A stretch of 64,000 nt of DNA from Frigidibacter sp. ROC022 (GTDB lineage Bacteria > Pseudomonadota > Alphaproteobacteria > Rhodobacterales > Rhodobacteraceae): assembly GCF_024723735.1 (NCBI RefSeq), contig NZ_JANQDU010000004.1, forward strand, positions 1 through 64,000, read 5' to 3'. How positions within the stretch are numbered: the first letter of the stretch is position 1; the number at the start of each line of letters is the position of its first letter. Made by a program: the position numbers and the translations under genes. Under the pieces are notes generated by a model. That model did not search any database. It had not been told where the DNA came from and saw only the letters and a program-made list of their open reading frames with translations. Positions 7,522 through 16,116 of the stretch are shown piece by piece.

Positions 7522-8460
7522 ATGGCGCCGATCATCCGCATTCAAGACCTGGGCAAGACCTATGGCTCGGGCACCGTCGCGCTGAACGGCGTGACGCTGG
7601 ACATCGAAGAGGGCGAGATCCTGGCACTGCTGGGCCCGAACGGGGCCGGCAAGACGACGCTGATCTCGACGATCTGCGGGCTGATCGAGCCGACGCGGGG
7701 CAGTGTCACGGTGGGCGGGTTCGACATCCGCAGCCAGTATCGGCAGGCGCGCAGCCTGATCGGGCTGGTGCCGCAGGAGGTGCTGATCGAGCCCTTCGAG
7801 AAGGTCGGCGCCAATGTCGCCTATACCCGCGGGCTCTACGGCAAGCCGCCGGACCCGGCCCATATCGAGAAGGTCCTGCGGTCGCTGGCGCTGTGGGACA
7901 AGGTCAATGCCCGGACCCTGGAACTGTCGGGGGGCATGAAGCGCCGGGTGCTGATCGCCAAGGCGCTGAGCCACGGGCCGAAGATCCTGTTTCTCGACGA
8001 ACCCTCGGCGGGGGTGGACGTCAACCTGCGGCGCGAGATGTGGGCGCTGGTGCGCGAGCTGCGCGAGGAGGGCACGACGATCGTGCTGACGACGCATTAC
8101 ATCGAAGAGGCCGAGGAGATGGCCGACCGGGTCGGCATCGTCAACAAGGGCCGGCTGCTGCTGGTCGAGGACAAGGTCAAGCTGATGCAGAGCTTCGGCC
8201 GCAAGGTGCTGACCATCGAACTGACCGAGGACATGGCCGAACTGCCCGAGGGGCTGGCGCGGGACGGGCTGCGGCTCGAATCCGGCAAGCTGGTCTATGA
8301 ATATGACACCCATGCCGAACGTTCGGGCGTGGCGCGGCTGATCTCGGACATATCGGCGGCCGGGCTGGCGGTCCGCGACCTGTCCACCGAGCAATCGACG
8401 CTGGAGGAGGTCTTCCTGGACCTCGTCGAAGGCGACAAGGCCCGGGAGGCGACGACATGA
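7522..8460 (+). CDS. ABC transporter ATP-binding protein (ABC-2/DrrA type)
   Basis: ATPase of an ABC-2 exporter. It shows Walker A ([11 protein letters not shown]), signature LSGGMKRR, Walker B (ILFLDEP) and the H-loop His in LTTHYIEE. The C-terminal roughly 90 residues are the DrrA-type extension ending in [13 protein letters not shown]. The ATG at 7522 has a GGGAGGG site eight bases upstream and is preferred to an in-frame start 33 bases earlier. Its stop overlaps the start of the permease by four bases. Substrate unknown; drug, lipid or polysaccharide export are all possible. Confidence 0.88.
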   Translation: MAPIIRIQDLGKTYGSGTVALNGVTLDIEEGEILALLGPNGAGKTTLISTICGLIEPTRGSVTVGGFDIRSQYRQARSLIGLVPQEVLIEPFEKVGANVAYTRGLYGKPPDPAHIEKVLRSLALWDKVNARTLELSGGMKRRVLIAKALSHGPKILFLDEPSAGVDVNLRREMWALVRELREEGTTIVLTTHYIEEAEEMADRVGIVNKGRLLLVEDKVKLMQSFGRKVLTIELTEDMAELPEGLARDGLRLESGKLVYEYDTHAERSGVARLISDISAAGLAVRDLSTEQSTLEEVFLDLVEGDKAREATT

Positions 8461-9218
8461 ACTGGCTGGCGGTCAAATCCATCTACCGGCGCGAGATGAT
8501 GCGGACCTTCCGCACCCTGTTCCAGTCGGTGCTGTCGCCGGTGGTCTCGACCACGCTCTATTTCGTGGTCTTCGGCAGCGCCATCGGCAGCCGAATCGAG
8601 AGTGTCGAGGGCATCCCCTATGGCGCCTTCATCGTGCCGGGGCTGATGATGCTGACCCTGTTGCAGCAATCGGTCTCGAACGGATCGGGCGGCATCTACA
8701 TGCCGAAATGGGTCGGCACGATCTTCGAACTGCTGGCGGCGCCGATTTCCTGGGTGGAGATCACCCTGGGCTTTGTCGGGGCGGCGGCGACCAAGGCGGT
8801 GATGATCGCCACGATCATCCTGATCACCTCGTTCTTCTTCGTGGACATGCGGATCGCGCATCCGTTCTGGATGGTGGGCTTCATGGTGCTGACCTCGGTC
8901 AGCTTCGCGTTGCTGGGATTTGTCATCGGCATATGGGCAAAGAATTTCGAGCAGCTGCAACTGATGCCGCTGCTGGTCATCACGCCGCTGACCTTCCTGG
9001 GCGGGGCCTTCTATTCCGCCTCGATGCTGCCGCCGTTCTGGGAGGCGGTGACACGGGTGAACCCGGTGCTCTACCTGATCTCGGGCTTCCGCTGGGCCTT
9101 CTTCGACATCGCGGATGTGCCGGTCGGCGCCTCGCTGATCGCGGTGGCGGTGTTCCTGGGGATCGGGCTGGTGACGGTCTGGACGATCTTCCGGACCGGC
9201 TGGCGCATCCGGCAATAG
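8457..9218 (+). CDS. ABC-2 type permease
   Basis: A 253-residue integral membrane protein with six helices and the ABC-2 pattern, including the conserved final segment [20 protein letters not shown] followed by [15 protein letters not shown]. It overlaps the ATPase gene by ATGA, so the two are translationally coupled and form the exporter. It resembles the NodJ/DrrB group, but sequence alone does not give the cargo. Confidence 0.88.
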   Translation: MNWLAVKSIYRREMMRTFRTLFQSVLSPVVSTTLYFVVFGSAIGSRIESVEGIPYGAFIVPGLMMLTLLQQSVSNGSGGIYMPKWVGTIFELLAAPISWVEITLGFVGAAATKAVMIATIILITSFFFVDMRIAHPFWMVGFMVLTSVSFALLGFVIGIWAKNFEQLQLMPLLVITPLTFLGGAFYSASMLPPFWEAVTRVNPVLYLISGFRWAFFDIADVPVGASLIAVAVFLGIGLVTVWTIFRTGWRIRQ

Positions 9219-9278
9219 CGCCATCGCCGCCCGGCACCGCGATTTACAGACCCCCTGTGGTTCATCTATGCCCCGGGG

Positions 9279-10214
9279 ATGGATCTCAAGCTTGTCCGCA
9301 CATTTCTGGAAGTGTCCCGCACAGGGTCCTTCGTCGCGGCCGCCGATCGACTGTTCCTGACCCAATCGGCGGTCTCGCTGCGTATCCGCCGGCTTGAGGA
9401 CGATCTGGGCCAGCCGCTGTTTCACCGCTCGAAGGCCGGGGCCGAGTTGACCCACGCGGGGCGCGAGTTCGAGCACTACGCGCTGAGCCTGCTCAACGTC
9501 TGGGAGGCGGCGCGCCAGCAGGTCGCCCTGCCCGAGGGCTTCACCAAGAGCCTCAGCATCGGCGGGCAGTATTCGCTCTGGCCGCGGCTGGGTTTCCGGT
9601 TGGTCGACGGGCTGCGCGAGGCGATGCCTAATCTGAACATCCGCACCGAGCTTGGCCTGCCCGAGCGTCTGACCCGGTTGCTGGGTGAAGGCGTGGTGCA
9701 GATGGCGCTGATCTATACGCCGCATCTGCGGCCCGGGCTGGTGGCGCATCCGGTGATGCAGGAGGAACTGGTCCTGGTCGCCGCCTGGCCCGATCCGACG
9801 CTTGACGTGGCGGGGCGCTATGTCTTTGTCGACTGGGGGCCGGAGTTCCTGCGATTTCATTCGCAGGTGCTGCCCGACCTGACCAATCCCGGCCTGACCT
9901 TCAGGCTGGGCGCGATGGCCGTGGATTACATCGTCCGCCGCAACTATGCCGCCTATCTGCCGGCCCGCTACGTCAAGCGCCACATCGACGCGGGCCAGTT
10001 GCATCTGGTGCCCGAGGCGCCGCGTTTTCCCTACCCGGTCTGGTCGGTCTGGCGTGACGACCTGGAGCCGGATGTTGCCGAAATCACGCAGTTCGAGCTG
10101 AACCGCGTGGTGGCGACCCTGGAAGACGAGACCCAGGAGGTTCTCGACCGGCTGGACGACCTGAGCAATGGCAATGGCTTAGCAGGCGCCGGACCGGACC
10201 CGGATTTGACATGA
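9279..10214 (+). CDS. LysR-family transcriptional regulator
   Basis: A 311-residue protein with an N-terminal winged HTH (residues about 3-60; FVAAADRLFLTQSAVSLRIR) followed by the periplasmic-binding-protein-like effector domain. The usual LysR length is about 300. The target is unknown: it is not divergent from a metabolic gene, but reads in the same direction after the ABC pair and before a DUF481 outer-membrane gene. The C-terminal tail (DLSNGNGLAGAGPDPDLT) is a short unstructured extension. Confidence 0.88.
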   Translation: MDLKLVRTFLEVSRTGSFVAAADRLFLTQSAVSLRIRRLEDDLGQPLFHRSKAGAELTHAGREFEHYALSLLNVWEAARQQVALPEGFTKSLSIGGQYSLWPRLGFRLVDGLREAMPNLNIRTELGLPERLTRLLGEGVVQMALIYTPHLRPGLVAHPVMQEELVLVAAWPDPTLDVAGRYVFVDWGPEFLRFHSQVLPDLTNPGLTFRLGAMAVDYIVRRNYAAYLPARYVKRHIDAGQLHLVPEAPRFPYPVWSVWRDDLEPDVAEITQFELNRVVATLEDETQEVLDRLDDLSNGNGLAGAGPDPDLT

Positions 10215-10234
10215 GAATTACTCGTTTCATTTAT
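10206..10234 (+). promoter_or_regulatory. Candidate sigma-70-like promoter for the DUF481 gene
   Basis: TTGACA at 10206-10211, overlapping the lysR stop, followed after 17 bases by ATTTAT. It lies within an AT-rich stretch (10212-10265) unlike its surroundings, 110 bases ahead of the gene start. Judged by eye only. Confidence 0.35.
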
Positions 10235-10343
10235 TGTTAAAATTAATTTTTCTATTCATTCTGCGTTTCCTATCTGTCCTTTCAACAGGCCTTCATTCGA
10301 CCCGATGGCGGGTTGAGGTCTCTGTTTGCGAAAGGGCAATCCC

Positions 10344-11171
10344 ATGAATAATATTGCTAAAATGGCATCCGTTTCGGCCCTGGCCCTGATCACGGCCGCG
10401 CCGGTTCACGCGCAGGCCGTGCTGGTGGGCACCGACGCGCTTGACGAGCGCATCGACGACATCCAGTCGGACGTCGAGGAGGAACTGGCGAAGGGCGAGG
10501 ACGACGCCCGCTTTGGCGGCAACCAATATGCGCAGGGCTGGTCGGGGGGGCTGTCGCTAGGCTTCGCGGCGACCTCGGGCAACACCGATACCGCCGATCT
10601 GTCGCTGGGCGGGCGCTTCCGCTATGGTGCCGGCCCGTGGAACCACACCTTCGGTTTCGCGGTGGAGTTCGCCGACGACAACGGCGTGCGCAACAAGGAA
10701 GAGGCCTTTGTCGTCTATGACGCCAACCGCTACTTCAGCGACAGCTTCTATGTCTTCGGCATCGGCTCGGTCCATTACGACGCCTTTGCGACCAATGAAT
10801 ACGACGCCTTCCTGGGCTTTGGTCCCGGCTACCGCGTGGTGAACACCGAAACCGTCGCCTGGCGCATCCAGGCCGGCCCGGGCGTGCGCTACACTCAGAA
10901 CCAGCTGGGCGCCGACGCGACCGAGTTCGCCGGCATGGCCTCGTCGCGGCTCTACTACAAGCTGACCGAGATGATGTTCCTGACCAATGACACCGACGTT
11001 CTGGCCTCAAAGGGCAGCACGGTGGTGACCAACGACTTCGGCGTCAACTTCAAGATGACCGACATGCTGTCGACCCGGCTGGGCTATCGGACCGAGTATG
11101 ACTCGGACCCGCTGCCGGGGTTCAAGAACACCGACAACACCCTGGGGGCCTCGCTGGTTTACGGCTTCTAG
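10344..11171 (+). CDS. DUF481 family outer-membrane protein
   Basis: A 275-residue predicted beta-barrel. The signal peptide (MNNIAKMASVSALALITAAP) has a likely cleavage after VHAQA. After a short acidic helix the mature part shows alternating aromatic strands (GWSGGLSLGFAATSGNTDT) and ends in Phe, the usual outer-membrane C-terminus. DUF481 proteins resemble salt-induced outer-membrane proteins. The ATG at 10344 follows an AAAGGG site. A solitary gene with its own promoter region and a strong terminator, consistent with an abundant surface protein. Confidence 0.85.
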   Translation: MNNIAKMASVSALALITAAPVHAQAVLVGTDALDERIDDIQSDVEEELAKGEDDARFGGNQYAQGWSGGLSLGFAATSGNTDTADLSLGGRFRYGAGPWNHTFGFAVEFADDNGVRNKEEAFVVYDANRYFSDSFYVFGIGSVHYDAFATNEYDAFLGFGPGYRVVNTETVAWRIQAGPGVRYTQNQLGADATEFAGMASSRLYYKLTEMMFLTNDTDVLASKGSTVVTNDFGVNFKMTDMLSTRLGYRTEYDSDPLPGFKNTDNTLGASLVYGF

Positions 11172-11204
11172 GAAACGACCTTCTGATCAAAGGGTGCGAT
11201 ATGG

Positions 11205-11232
11205 AAGAGGGGCGGGGAAACCTGCCCCTCTT
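11205..11232 (+). terminator. Rho-independent-type hairpin after the DUF481 gene
   Basis: A 12-bp stem with one G-T pair (AAGAGGGGCGGG / CCTGCCCCTCTT) closed by a GAAA tetraloop, 34 bases after the stop. The following sequence has only a weak T tract. Confidence 0.7.
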
Positions 11233-11335
11233 GTCGTCGCGAGGGGCGGTGCCGCGCCCGCAAGACCGGATAGTCAGGCGCCGCGCAAGCGGCTAGTCTT
11301 CGGCCACGAACCGGGACGAACGAAGGCAGGCGGCA

Positions 11336-12427
11336 ATGCGATACGGAAGACTGGCGGCGGCGATACTGGCGGCGGGGCTGTTTCTGGCGGGGGCGGCACG
11401 GGCCGAACTGACGATCTGCAACCAGACCGAGGCGCCGATGCGGGTCGCGATCGGGTCGCTGGAAGGCAGCGCTTATGTCTCGCGCGGCTGGATCGAGCCG
11501 AGCCCGGGGAACTGCGGCGACCCGAGCTATCCCGAGTTCAACGGATACATCTATTTCCACGTCGACGATCCGGGCTTCGTCGGTGACGGCTATGGCTTCT
11601 GTGTCGACGAGTCGTGGTTCTATATCGAGGGTGACGAGGACTGCGAGGCGCGGGGCTATCGGCTGGCCAATTTCAAGGCGGTGGAACTGACGCCGGGGCA
11701 GAGCAAGCTGACGCTGAACATCGGCGCCGGCGGCGTGGTGGTTCCGCCACCCGATCTGCCGGTGATCGACCTGAGCCACCCCTTCACCCCGCCCGGGAAA
11801 CCGCAGGGCCCGGTGCCGCCCGCGCCGGCGGGGGGCGACCAGCGCTATGTCAGCGGACTGGCCGAGGGTGCCAACGGGCCGGTGTTCCAGCTCGACGGGG
11901 TGTTCCAGGGCTGCGAGACCGCGGACGGCCGGGCCTATTGCGCCTTTCACGCCGAGGGCTGGAAGTTCTTTGCCTATCAGGGCGGGCCGACGCCGGACGC
12001 CTTCCTGGTGCAGATCGAGAACATTCCGATGGGCACGCCGGTCACGGTCGCGGGCGATGTCGTTTCCGAGGGCGACATCTTCGCCGAGGTGGCGCTGCGC
12101 GAGGTGGTGGCCCATGCCGAGGACCCGTTCGGGGACTTGCGGGCGGCGATCCAGGGCGACTGGATGTCGAGCGACGATCCGCTGTACCGGATGACGGTCT
12201 ACGGTTCGGAGGCGTTCGAGTTCTACGACGGCGAGCAGATCGGGGTGCGGTTCCTGCGGATCGAGGCCGAGTGCGACGGCTCGGCCGGGGCCGGGCCGGT
12301 GCTGCTGACCACCGAGCTGGAGCAGTTCGAGACCCAGTGCTTCCTGTTCCAGGACGGGCTGCCGGACCGGATGATCCTGGCGCTGGCCGGGCAGGGCGGT
12401 TTCGTCAGCTTCGAACGGCCCCGCTAG
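11336..12427 (+). CDS. DUF1036 domain secreted protein, 363 aa
   Basis: Exported protein with a signal peptide (ILAAGLFLAGAARA, cleaved before ELTICNQT). The first domain (residues about 24-140) is DUF1036-like, with the opening LTICNQT and several Cys residues (CGDPSYPEF, YGFCVD, DCEARGY) likely to form disulfides. A Pro-rich linker (LPVIDLSHPFTPPGKPQGP) leads to a second domain with further cysteines (QGCETADGRAYC, CDGSAG, TQCFLF). DUF1036 has no settled function. Convergent with choV. Confidence 0.75.
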   Translation: MRYGRLAAAILAAGLFLAGAARAELTICNQTEAPMRVAIGSLEGSAYVSRGWIEPSPGNCGDPSYPEFNGYIYFHVDDPGFVGDGYGFCVDESWFYIEGDEDCEARGYRLANFKAVELTPGQSKLTLNIGAGGVVVPPPDLPVIDLSHPFTPPGKPQGPVPPAPAGGDQRYVSGLAEGANGPVFQLDGVFQGCETADGRAYCAFHAEGWKFFAYQGGPTPDAFLVQIENIPMGTPVTVAGDVVSEGDIFAEVALREVVAHAEDPFGDLRAAIQGDWMSSDDPLYRMTVYGSEAFEFYDGEQIGVRFLRIEAECDGSAGAGPVLLTTELEQFETQCFLFQDGLPDRMILALAGQGGFVSFERPR

Positions 12428-12464
12428 GGCGCGGGATGGCGATCGGGGCGGCGCCGCAGCCGGG

Positions 12465-12482
12465 GCCTCCGGCGGGCGTATT
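12465..12482. repeat. Intergenic repeat copy 1 (GCCTCCGGCGGG-n-GTATT)
   Basis: Lies between the convergent DUF1036 and choV genes. It matches the copy at 31593-31612 over the GCCTCCGGCGGG core and the following TATT. I recall this type of motif as a frequent intergenic element in Rhodobacterales genomes. Confidence 0.5.
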
Positions 12483-12499
12483 GCGACCCGAAGGCGGGA

Positions 12500-13528
12500 T
12501 CAGCCGCGCGGATCGAGCAGCCGGGCGAGGACGGTTTCGCGGGTGATCTGGCCGATCAGCCGGTCGCCTTCCATCACCCCGACCGGGCGGCCGATCTGGT
12601 TGACCGTCTCCATCACCTCGCGGATGTCGGTATCGGGGCCGACGCTGTGGCTGGGGGTGCCGACGGCCGGCTCGCAGACATCGCGGGCGCAGAGCACGCC
12701 GAGCGGGTTCATGTGGGCGACGAAATCGGCCACGTAATCGCTGGCCGGATTCGAGAATATCTCGCGCGGGGTGCCGCACTGGACGATCCGGCCGCCTTCG
12801 AGGATCGCGATCCGGTTGCCGATCTTGAAAGCCTCGTCGAGATCGTGGCTGACGAAGATGATCGTGCGTTTCAGCTTCTGTTGCAGGTCGAGCAACTCGT
12901 CCTGCAACCTTGTGCGGATCAGCGGGTCGAGGGCCGAGAAGGGCTCGTCCATCAGCAGAATCGGCGCATCGGTGACGAAGGCGCGGGCCAGGCCGACCCG
13001 CTGCTGCATGCCGCCGGAGAGATCGCCGACCTTGCGCTCGGCCCAGTCCGAGAGGCCGACGAGGGCCAGCTGTTCATCGACCTTGGCCTCGCGCTCGGCC
13101 ACCGGCATGCCGCCGAGTTCCAGCCCCAGGCCGACATTTTCCCGCACCGTGCGCCAGGGCAGCAGGCCGAACTGCTGGAACACCATGGCGACGCCGCCGA
13201 GCCGGATCCGGCGCAGGGTGCGGGCATCGGCATGGGTGACATCGCACATCTCGCCGGTCTCTTCGTCATGCACCAGCACGGTGCCGCGGATCACCGGGTT
13301 CAGCCCGTTGACGGCGCGCAGCAGGGTGGACTTGCCCGAGCCGGAAAGGCCCATCAGCACCAGTATCTCGCCCTGTTCGACGGTCAGGGAGCAGTCGTGG
13401 ACGCCCAGCACCTGGCCGGTGGCCGCCTGGATTTCGGCCCGGTCCTGACCGGCATCCATCAGCTCCAATGCGCTGTCGGGGCGGTCGCCGAAGACGATGG
13501 ACACATTGTCGAATATGACGGCGCTCAT
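12500..13528 (-). CDS. choV: Choline ABC transporter ATP-binding protein
   Basis: Energises choline uptake. ABC motifs: Walker A GLSGSGKST, signature LSGGMQQR, Walker B ILLMDEPFSALD, and H-loop His in FVSHDLDEA. The N-terminal stretch before Walker A (about residues 15-40) and the CBS-like C-terminal region (residues about 275-342) are as in the ProV/ChoV/OpuA group. It overlaps choW by four bases (ATGA). With choW and choX it forms a binding-protein-dependent importer beside the bet operon, which supports choline as substrate. Confidence 0.9.
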   Translation of the reverse strand: MSAVIFDNVSIVFGDRPDSALELMDAGQDRAEIQAATGQVLGVHDCSLTVEQGEILVLMGLSGSGKSTLLRAVNGLNPVIRGTVLVHDEETGEMCDVTHADARTLRRIRLGGVAMVFQQFGLLPWRTVRENVGLGLELGGMPVAEREAKVDEQLALVGLSDWAERKVGDLSGGMQQRVGLARAFVTDAPILLMDEPFSALDPLIRTRLQDELLDLQQKLKRTIIFVSHDLDEAFKIGNRIAILEGGRIVQCGTPREIFSNPASDYVADFVAHMNPLGVLCARDVCEPAVGTPSHSVGPDTDIREVMETVNQIGRPVGVMEGDRLIGQITRETVLARLLDPRG

Positions 13529-14463
13529 TTCCGGGTCACCCGCAGCATACGGTCCAGCACGATGGCAAGGACGACGATGACGAAGCCGCTTTCAAAGCCA
13601 AGGGCGGTGTTCACCGAGTTCAGGGCCCGGACCACCGGCACCCCCAGCCCGTCGGCGCCGACCAGCGCCGCGATCACCACCATCGAGAGCGACAGCATGA
13701 TGGTCTGGTTGAGCCCGGCCATGATCTGCGGCAGGGCGAAGGGCAGTTCGACTTTCCAGAGCGTCTGCCGCCGCGTGGCGCCGAATGCCTCGGCCGCTTC
13801 CAGCAGCGGCGTCGGGGTGGTCGAGATGCCCAGATGGGTCAGCCGGATCGGCGCCGGCAGGACGAAGATCACCGTGGCGATCAGCCCCGGCACCATGCCG
13901 ATGCCGAAGAAGACGATGGCCGGGATCAGGTAGACGAAGGTCGGCAGGGTCTGCATCAGGTCGAGCACCGGGCGCATCCAGTCATAGAGCCGGGGCCGGT
14001 GCGCCGCCGCGATGCCGATCGGCACCCCGACCGCCATGCAGACCACGCAGGAGGACAGCACCAGGGTCAGGCTTTCGGTGGTTTCCTCCCAATAGTCCTG
14101 ATTGACGATGAAGAGGAAGCCGAGCCCCACCAGCAGGCAGGTCTTCCAGCTGCGTTGCAGCGCCCAGGTCAGGGCGACGAAGGCGAGGATGACGAGGAAG
14201 GGATGCACCGCTTCGGGGTAGATCGGGGCATAGCCGGGATAGATCGGCGGGGCGTCGGTCAGCGCGTCGCGGACCCGCAGCGGGAAATACCAGTCGGGCG
14301 GCGACTGCAGCACCGTCAGGATCAGTGCGATCATCCCTTCCAGCACGTTCGACAGCCAGTCGAAGACCCATTCGCCATGTGTCTTCAGCCAGTCGAAGCC
14401 GATTCTGGCGGTTCGTCCGACGGGGATCTTGGGGATATCGAGCAGCGGGATGAGGCCGAGCAT
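13525..14463 (-). CDS. choW: Choline ABC transporter permease
   Basis: A 312-residue inner-membrane permease of the ProW/OpuAB group, about seven helices. The coupling segment facing the ATPase is EAAEAFGATRRQTLWKVELP, followed by FALPQIMAGLNQTIMLSLS. It starts with a hydrophilic stretch before the first helix. Stop overlaps the choV start, and it lies 66 bp after choX with a hairpin in that gap. Works with ChoX and ChoV for choline uptake. Confidence 0.9.
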   Translation of the reverse strand: MLGLIPLLDIPKIPVGRTARIGFDWLKTHGEWVFDWLSNVLEGMIALILTVLQSPPDWYFPLRVRDALTDAPPIYPGYAPIYPEAVHPFLVILAFVALTWALQRSWKTCLLVGLGFLFIVNQDYWEETTESLTLVLSSCVVCMAVGVPIGIAAAHRPRLYDWMRPVLDLMQTLPTFVYLIPAIVFFGIGMVPGLIATVIFVLPAPIRLTHLGISTTPTPLLEAAEAFGATRRQTLWKVELPFALPQIMAGLNQTIMLSLSMVVIAALVGADGLGVPVVRALNSVNTALGFESGFVIVVLAIVLDRMLRVTRK

Positions 14464-14498
14464 TCGGGGCCTTGCGTTTGGCTGAGGGGACAGGGAAA

Positions 14499-14522
14499 GG
14501 CCGCCCCGTTTCGGGGGCGGCC
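14499..14522 (-). terminator. Intercistronic hairpin between choX and choW
   Basis: A perfect 9-bp stem (GGCCGCCCC / GGGGCGGCC) with a 6-base loop, in the 66-bp gap after choX. On the transcribed strand it is followed by a short TTT. Such hairpins behind binding-protein genes often stabilise the upstream mRNA or partly terminate it, giving more binding protein than permease. Confidence 0.6.
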
Positions 14523-14529
14523 AATCGGA

Positions 14530-15456
14530 CTACATCAGCGATTTCTCGACCGCCGCGACGGCGTCGCCGCCGTCCCTGGTGGTCACGCCCTCAAGCCAGG
14601 GCTTCCAGGTGTCGGGATGGGCGGCCAGCCAGGTCTTGGCGGCATCGGCGGGGTCCATCCCGTCGTCGAGGATCATGCCCATGATCTCGTTTTCCATCTG
14701 CAGCGAGAACACCAGGTTTTCCAGCAGCTTGCCGGTATTGGGGCATTCATCGACATAGCCGGCGCGGGTGTTGGTCATCACCGTCGCGCCGCCCAGGTTG
14801 GGGCCGAAGTAGTCGTCGCCGCCGGTCAGGTAGGTCAGGTCGAAATTGGCGTTCATCGGATGCGGTTCCCAACCGAGGAAGACCACCGGCTCGCCCTTGC
14901 TGTCGGCGCGCTCGACCTGGGCCAGCATGCCCTGTTCCGAGCTTTCCTTGACCGAGAAGCCCTTCAGCCCGAAGGCGTCGGAGTCGATCATGTCGATGAT
15001 CAGCCGGTTGCCGTCATTGCCTGGCTCGATCCCGTAGATCGTGTCGTCCAGTTCGTCGCCGTGCTTGGCGATGTCGGCGAAATCCTTGATGCCCAGGTCG
15101 GCGCCGGCCTTGTTGGTGGCCAGGGTGTATTTCGCGCCTTCCAGGTTGGCGCGGACCGTATCGACGGTTCCGGCCTCGCGATAGGGAGCGATGTCGGCCT
15201 CCATCGTCGGCATCCAGTTGCCGAGGAAGACGTCGATGTCGCCGCCGGCCATCGAGGTATAGGTGACGGGCACCGAGAGCACCTTGATGTCGGTCTCGTA
15301 GCCCAGGGCGTCGAGAATGGCGGTGGTGGCCGCGGTGGTGGCGGTGATGTCGGTCCAGCCGACATCCGAGAAGGTGATCTTGTCGCAGCCTTCGGCCAGT
15401 GCCGGACCCGCCGCGGCCAGAATTGCCAGCGCCGAAAGCGTGGTTCTGATCGTCAT
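14530..15456 (-). CDS. choX: Choline ABC transporter substrate-binding protein
   Basis: Periplasmic choline receptor, 308 residues. The signal peptide ends at about residue 21 (AAAGPALA, then EGCDKITF). The family signature regions DVGWTDI, FLGNWMPTM and FLGWEPHPMN supply the Trp residues expected in the aromatic cage for quaternary amines. The frame extends upstream, but the ATG at 15456 begins a clean signal peptide and has an AGGGAGA site. First gene of choXWV. Its promoter must lie in the 78 bp shared with betI, which contains a BetI-like palindrome. Confidence 0.92.
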   Translation of the reverse strand: MTIRTTLSALAILAAAGPALAEGCDKITFSDVGWTDITATTAATTAILDALGYETDIKVLSVPVTYTSMAGGDIDVFLGNWMPTMEADIAPYREAGTVDTVRANLEGAKYTLATNKAGADLGIKDFADIAKHGDELDDTIYGIEPGNDGNRLIIDMIDSDAFGLKGFSVKESSEQGMLAQVERADSKGEPVVFLGWEPHPMNANFDLTYLTGGDDYFGPNLGGATVMTNTRAGYVDECPNTGKLLENLVFSLQMENEIMGMILDDGMDPADAAKTWLAAHPDTWKPWLEGVTTRDGGDAVAAVEKSLM

Positions 15457-15475
15457 TGATGTTCTCCCTGTTTTG

Positions 15476-15495
15476 TTGATTGACGAGTCAATCAA
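15476..15495. promoter_or_regulatory. Candidate BetI operator
   Basis: A perfect inverted repeat TTGATTGA-CGAG-TCAATCAA centred between the divergent choX and betI starts. BetI is a choline-responsive TetR-type repressor that binds such palindromes. One site here could control both the uptake and the oxidation operons. Confidence 0.75.
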
Positions 15496-15534
15496 GGACC
15501 TCATACACCGGAGACATAGCAGAAAGGAAGCCGC

Positions 15535-16116
15535 ATGCCCAAGCTCGGGATGGAGCCTATCCGACGCGAAGCCCTGGTGAAAGCCACGATTGCCGAGGTC
15601 GGGCGCACCGGATCGCTGGATGTGACGGTGAGCCAGATCGCCCGGACGGCTGGAATGTCCTCGGCGCTGGCGCATCACTATTTCGGTGCCAAGGAACAGA
15701 TTTTCGACGCCGCGATGCGCCATATCCTGGCGCTCTACGCGGCCGAGGTGAAGGCGGCGCTGGCCGGAGCCGAGACACCGCGGGCGCGGGTCGAGGCGAT
15801 CGTCCGGGCCTCCTTCGCGCCGCCGAACTTTCAGGCCGAGGTCGTGTCGGCCTGGCTGAGCTTCTATGTCCGGGCGCAGATGCCGGGCGAGGCACGGCGG
15901 CTGCTCAGGGTCTATCAGCGGCGGCTGCGGTCGAATCTGCTGTTCGGGCTGCGGCCGCTGGTCGGGGCCGGGGCGCCGGCGGTGGCCGACACGCTGGCGG
16001 CGTTGATCGACGGGCTTTATATCCGCGCCGCTCTGGGCGAGGGCACGCCGGACGGCGCCGCCGCCGTGGACTGTGCGCTCGGGGTTCTGGACCGACTGCT
16101 GGGGGAGCGGAGATGA
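15535..16116 (+). CDS. betI: TetR-family repressor BetI
   Basis: A 193-residue TetR regulator. The HTH (VSQIARTAGMSSALAHHYFG) matches the BetI type, including A-L-A-H-H-Y-F. It opens MPKLGMEPIRREALVKA, the usual BetI start, after a GAAAGGA site. The C-terminal domain would bind choline. First gene of the bet operon, overlapping betC by ATGA, and directly downstream of the palindrome at 15476-15495, so negative autoregulation relieved by choline is expected. Confidence 0.92.
   Translation: MPKLGMEPIRREALVKATIAEVGRTGSLDVTVSQIARTAGMSSALAHHYFGAKEQIFDAAMRHILALYAAEVKAALAGAETPRARVEAIVRASFAPPNFQAEVVSAWLSFYVRAQMPGEARRLLRVYQRRLRSNLLFGLRPLVGAGAPAVADTLAALIDGLYIRAALGEGTPDGAAAVDCALGVLDRLLGERR

Noticed and set aside
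6508-8394. Very long minus-strand frame opposite the DMT and ABC genes
   Set aside because: It mirrors GC-biased coding on the other strand; rich in His/Arg/Gln/Pro, with no recognisable domain.
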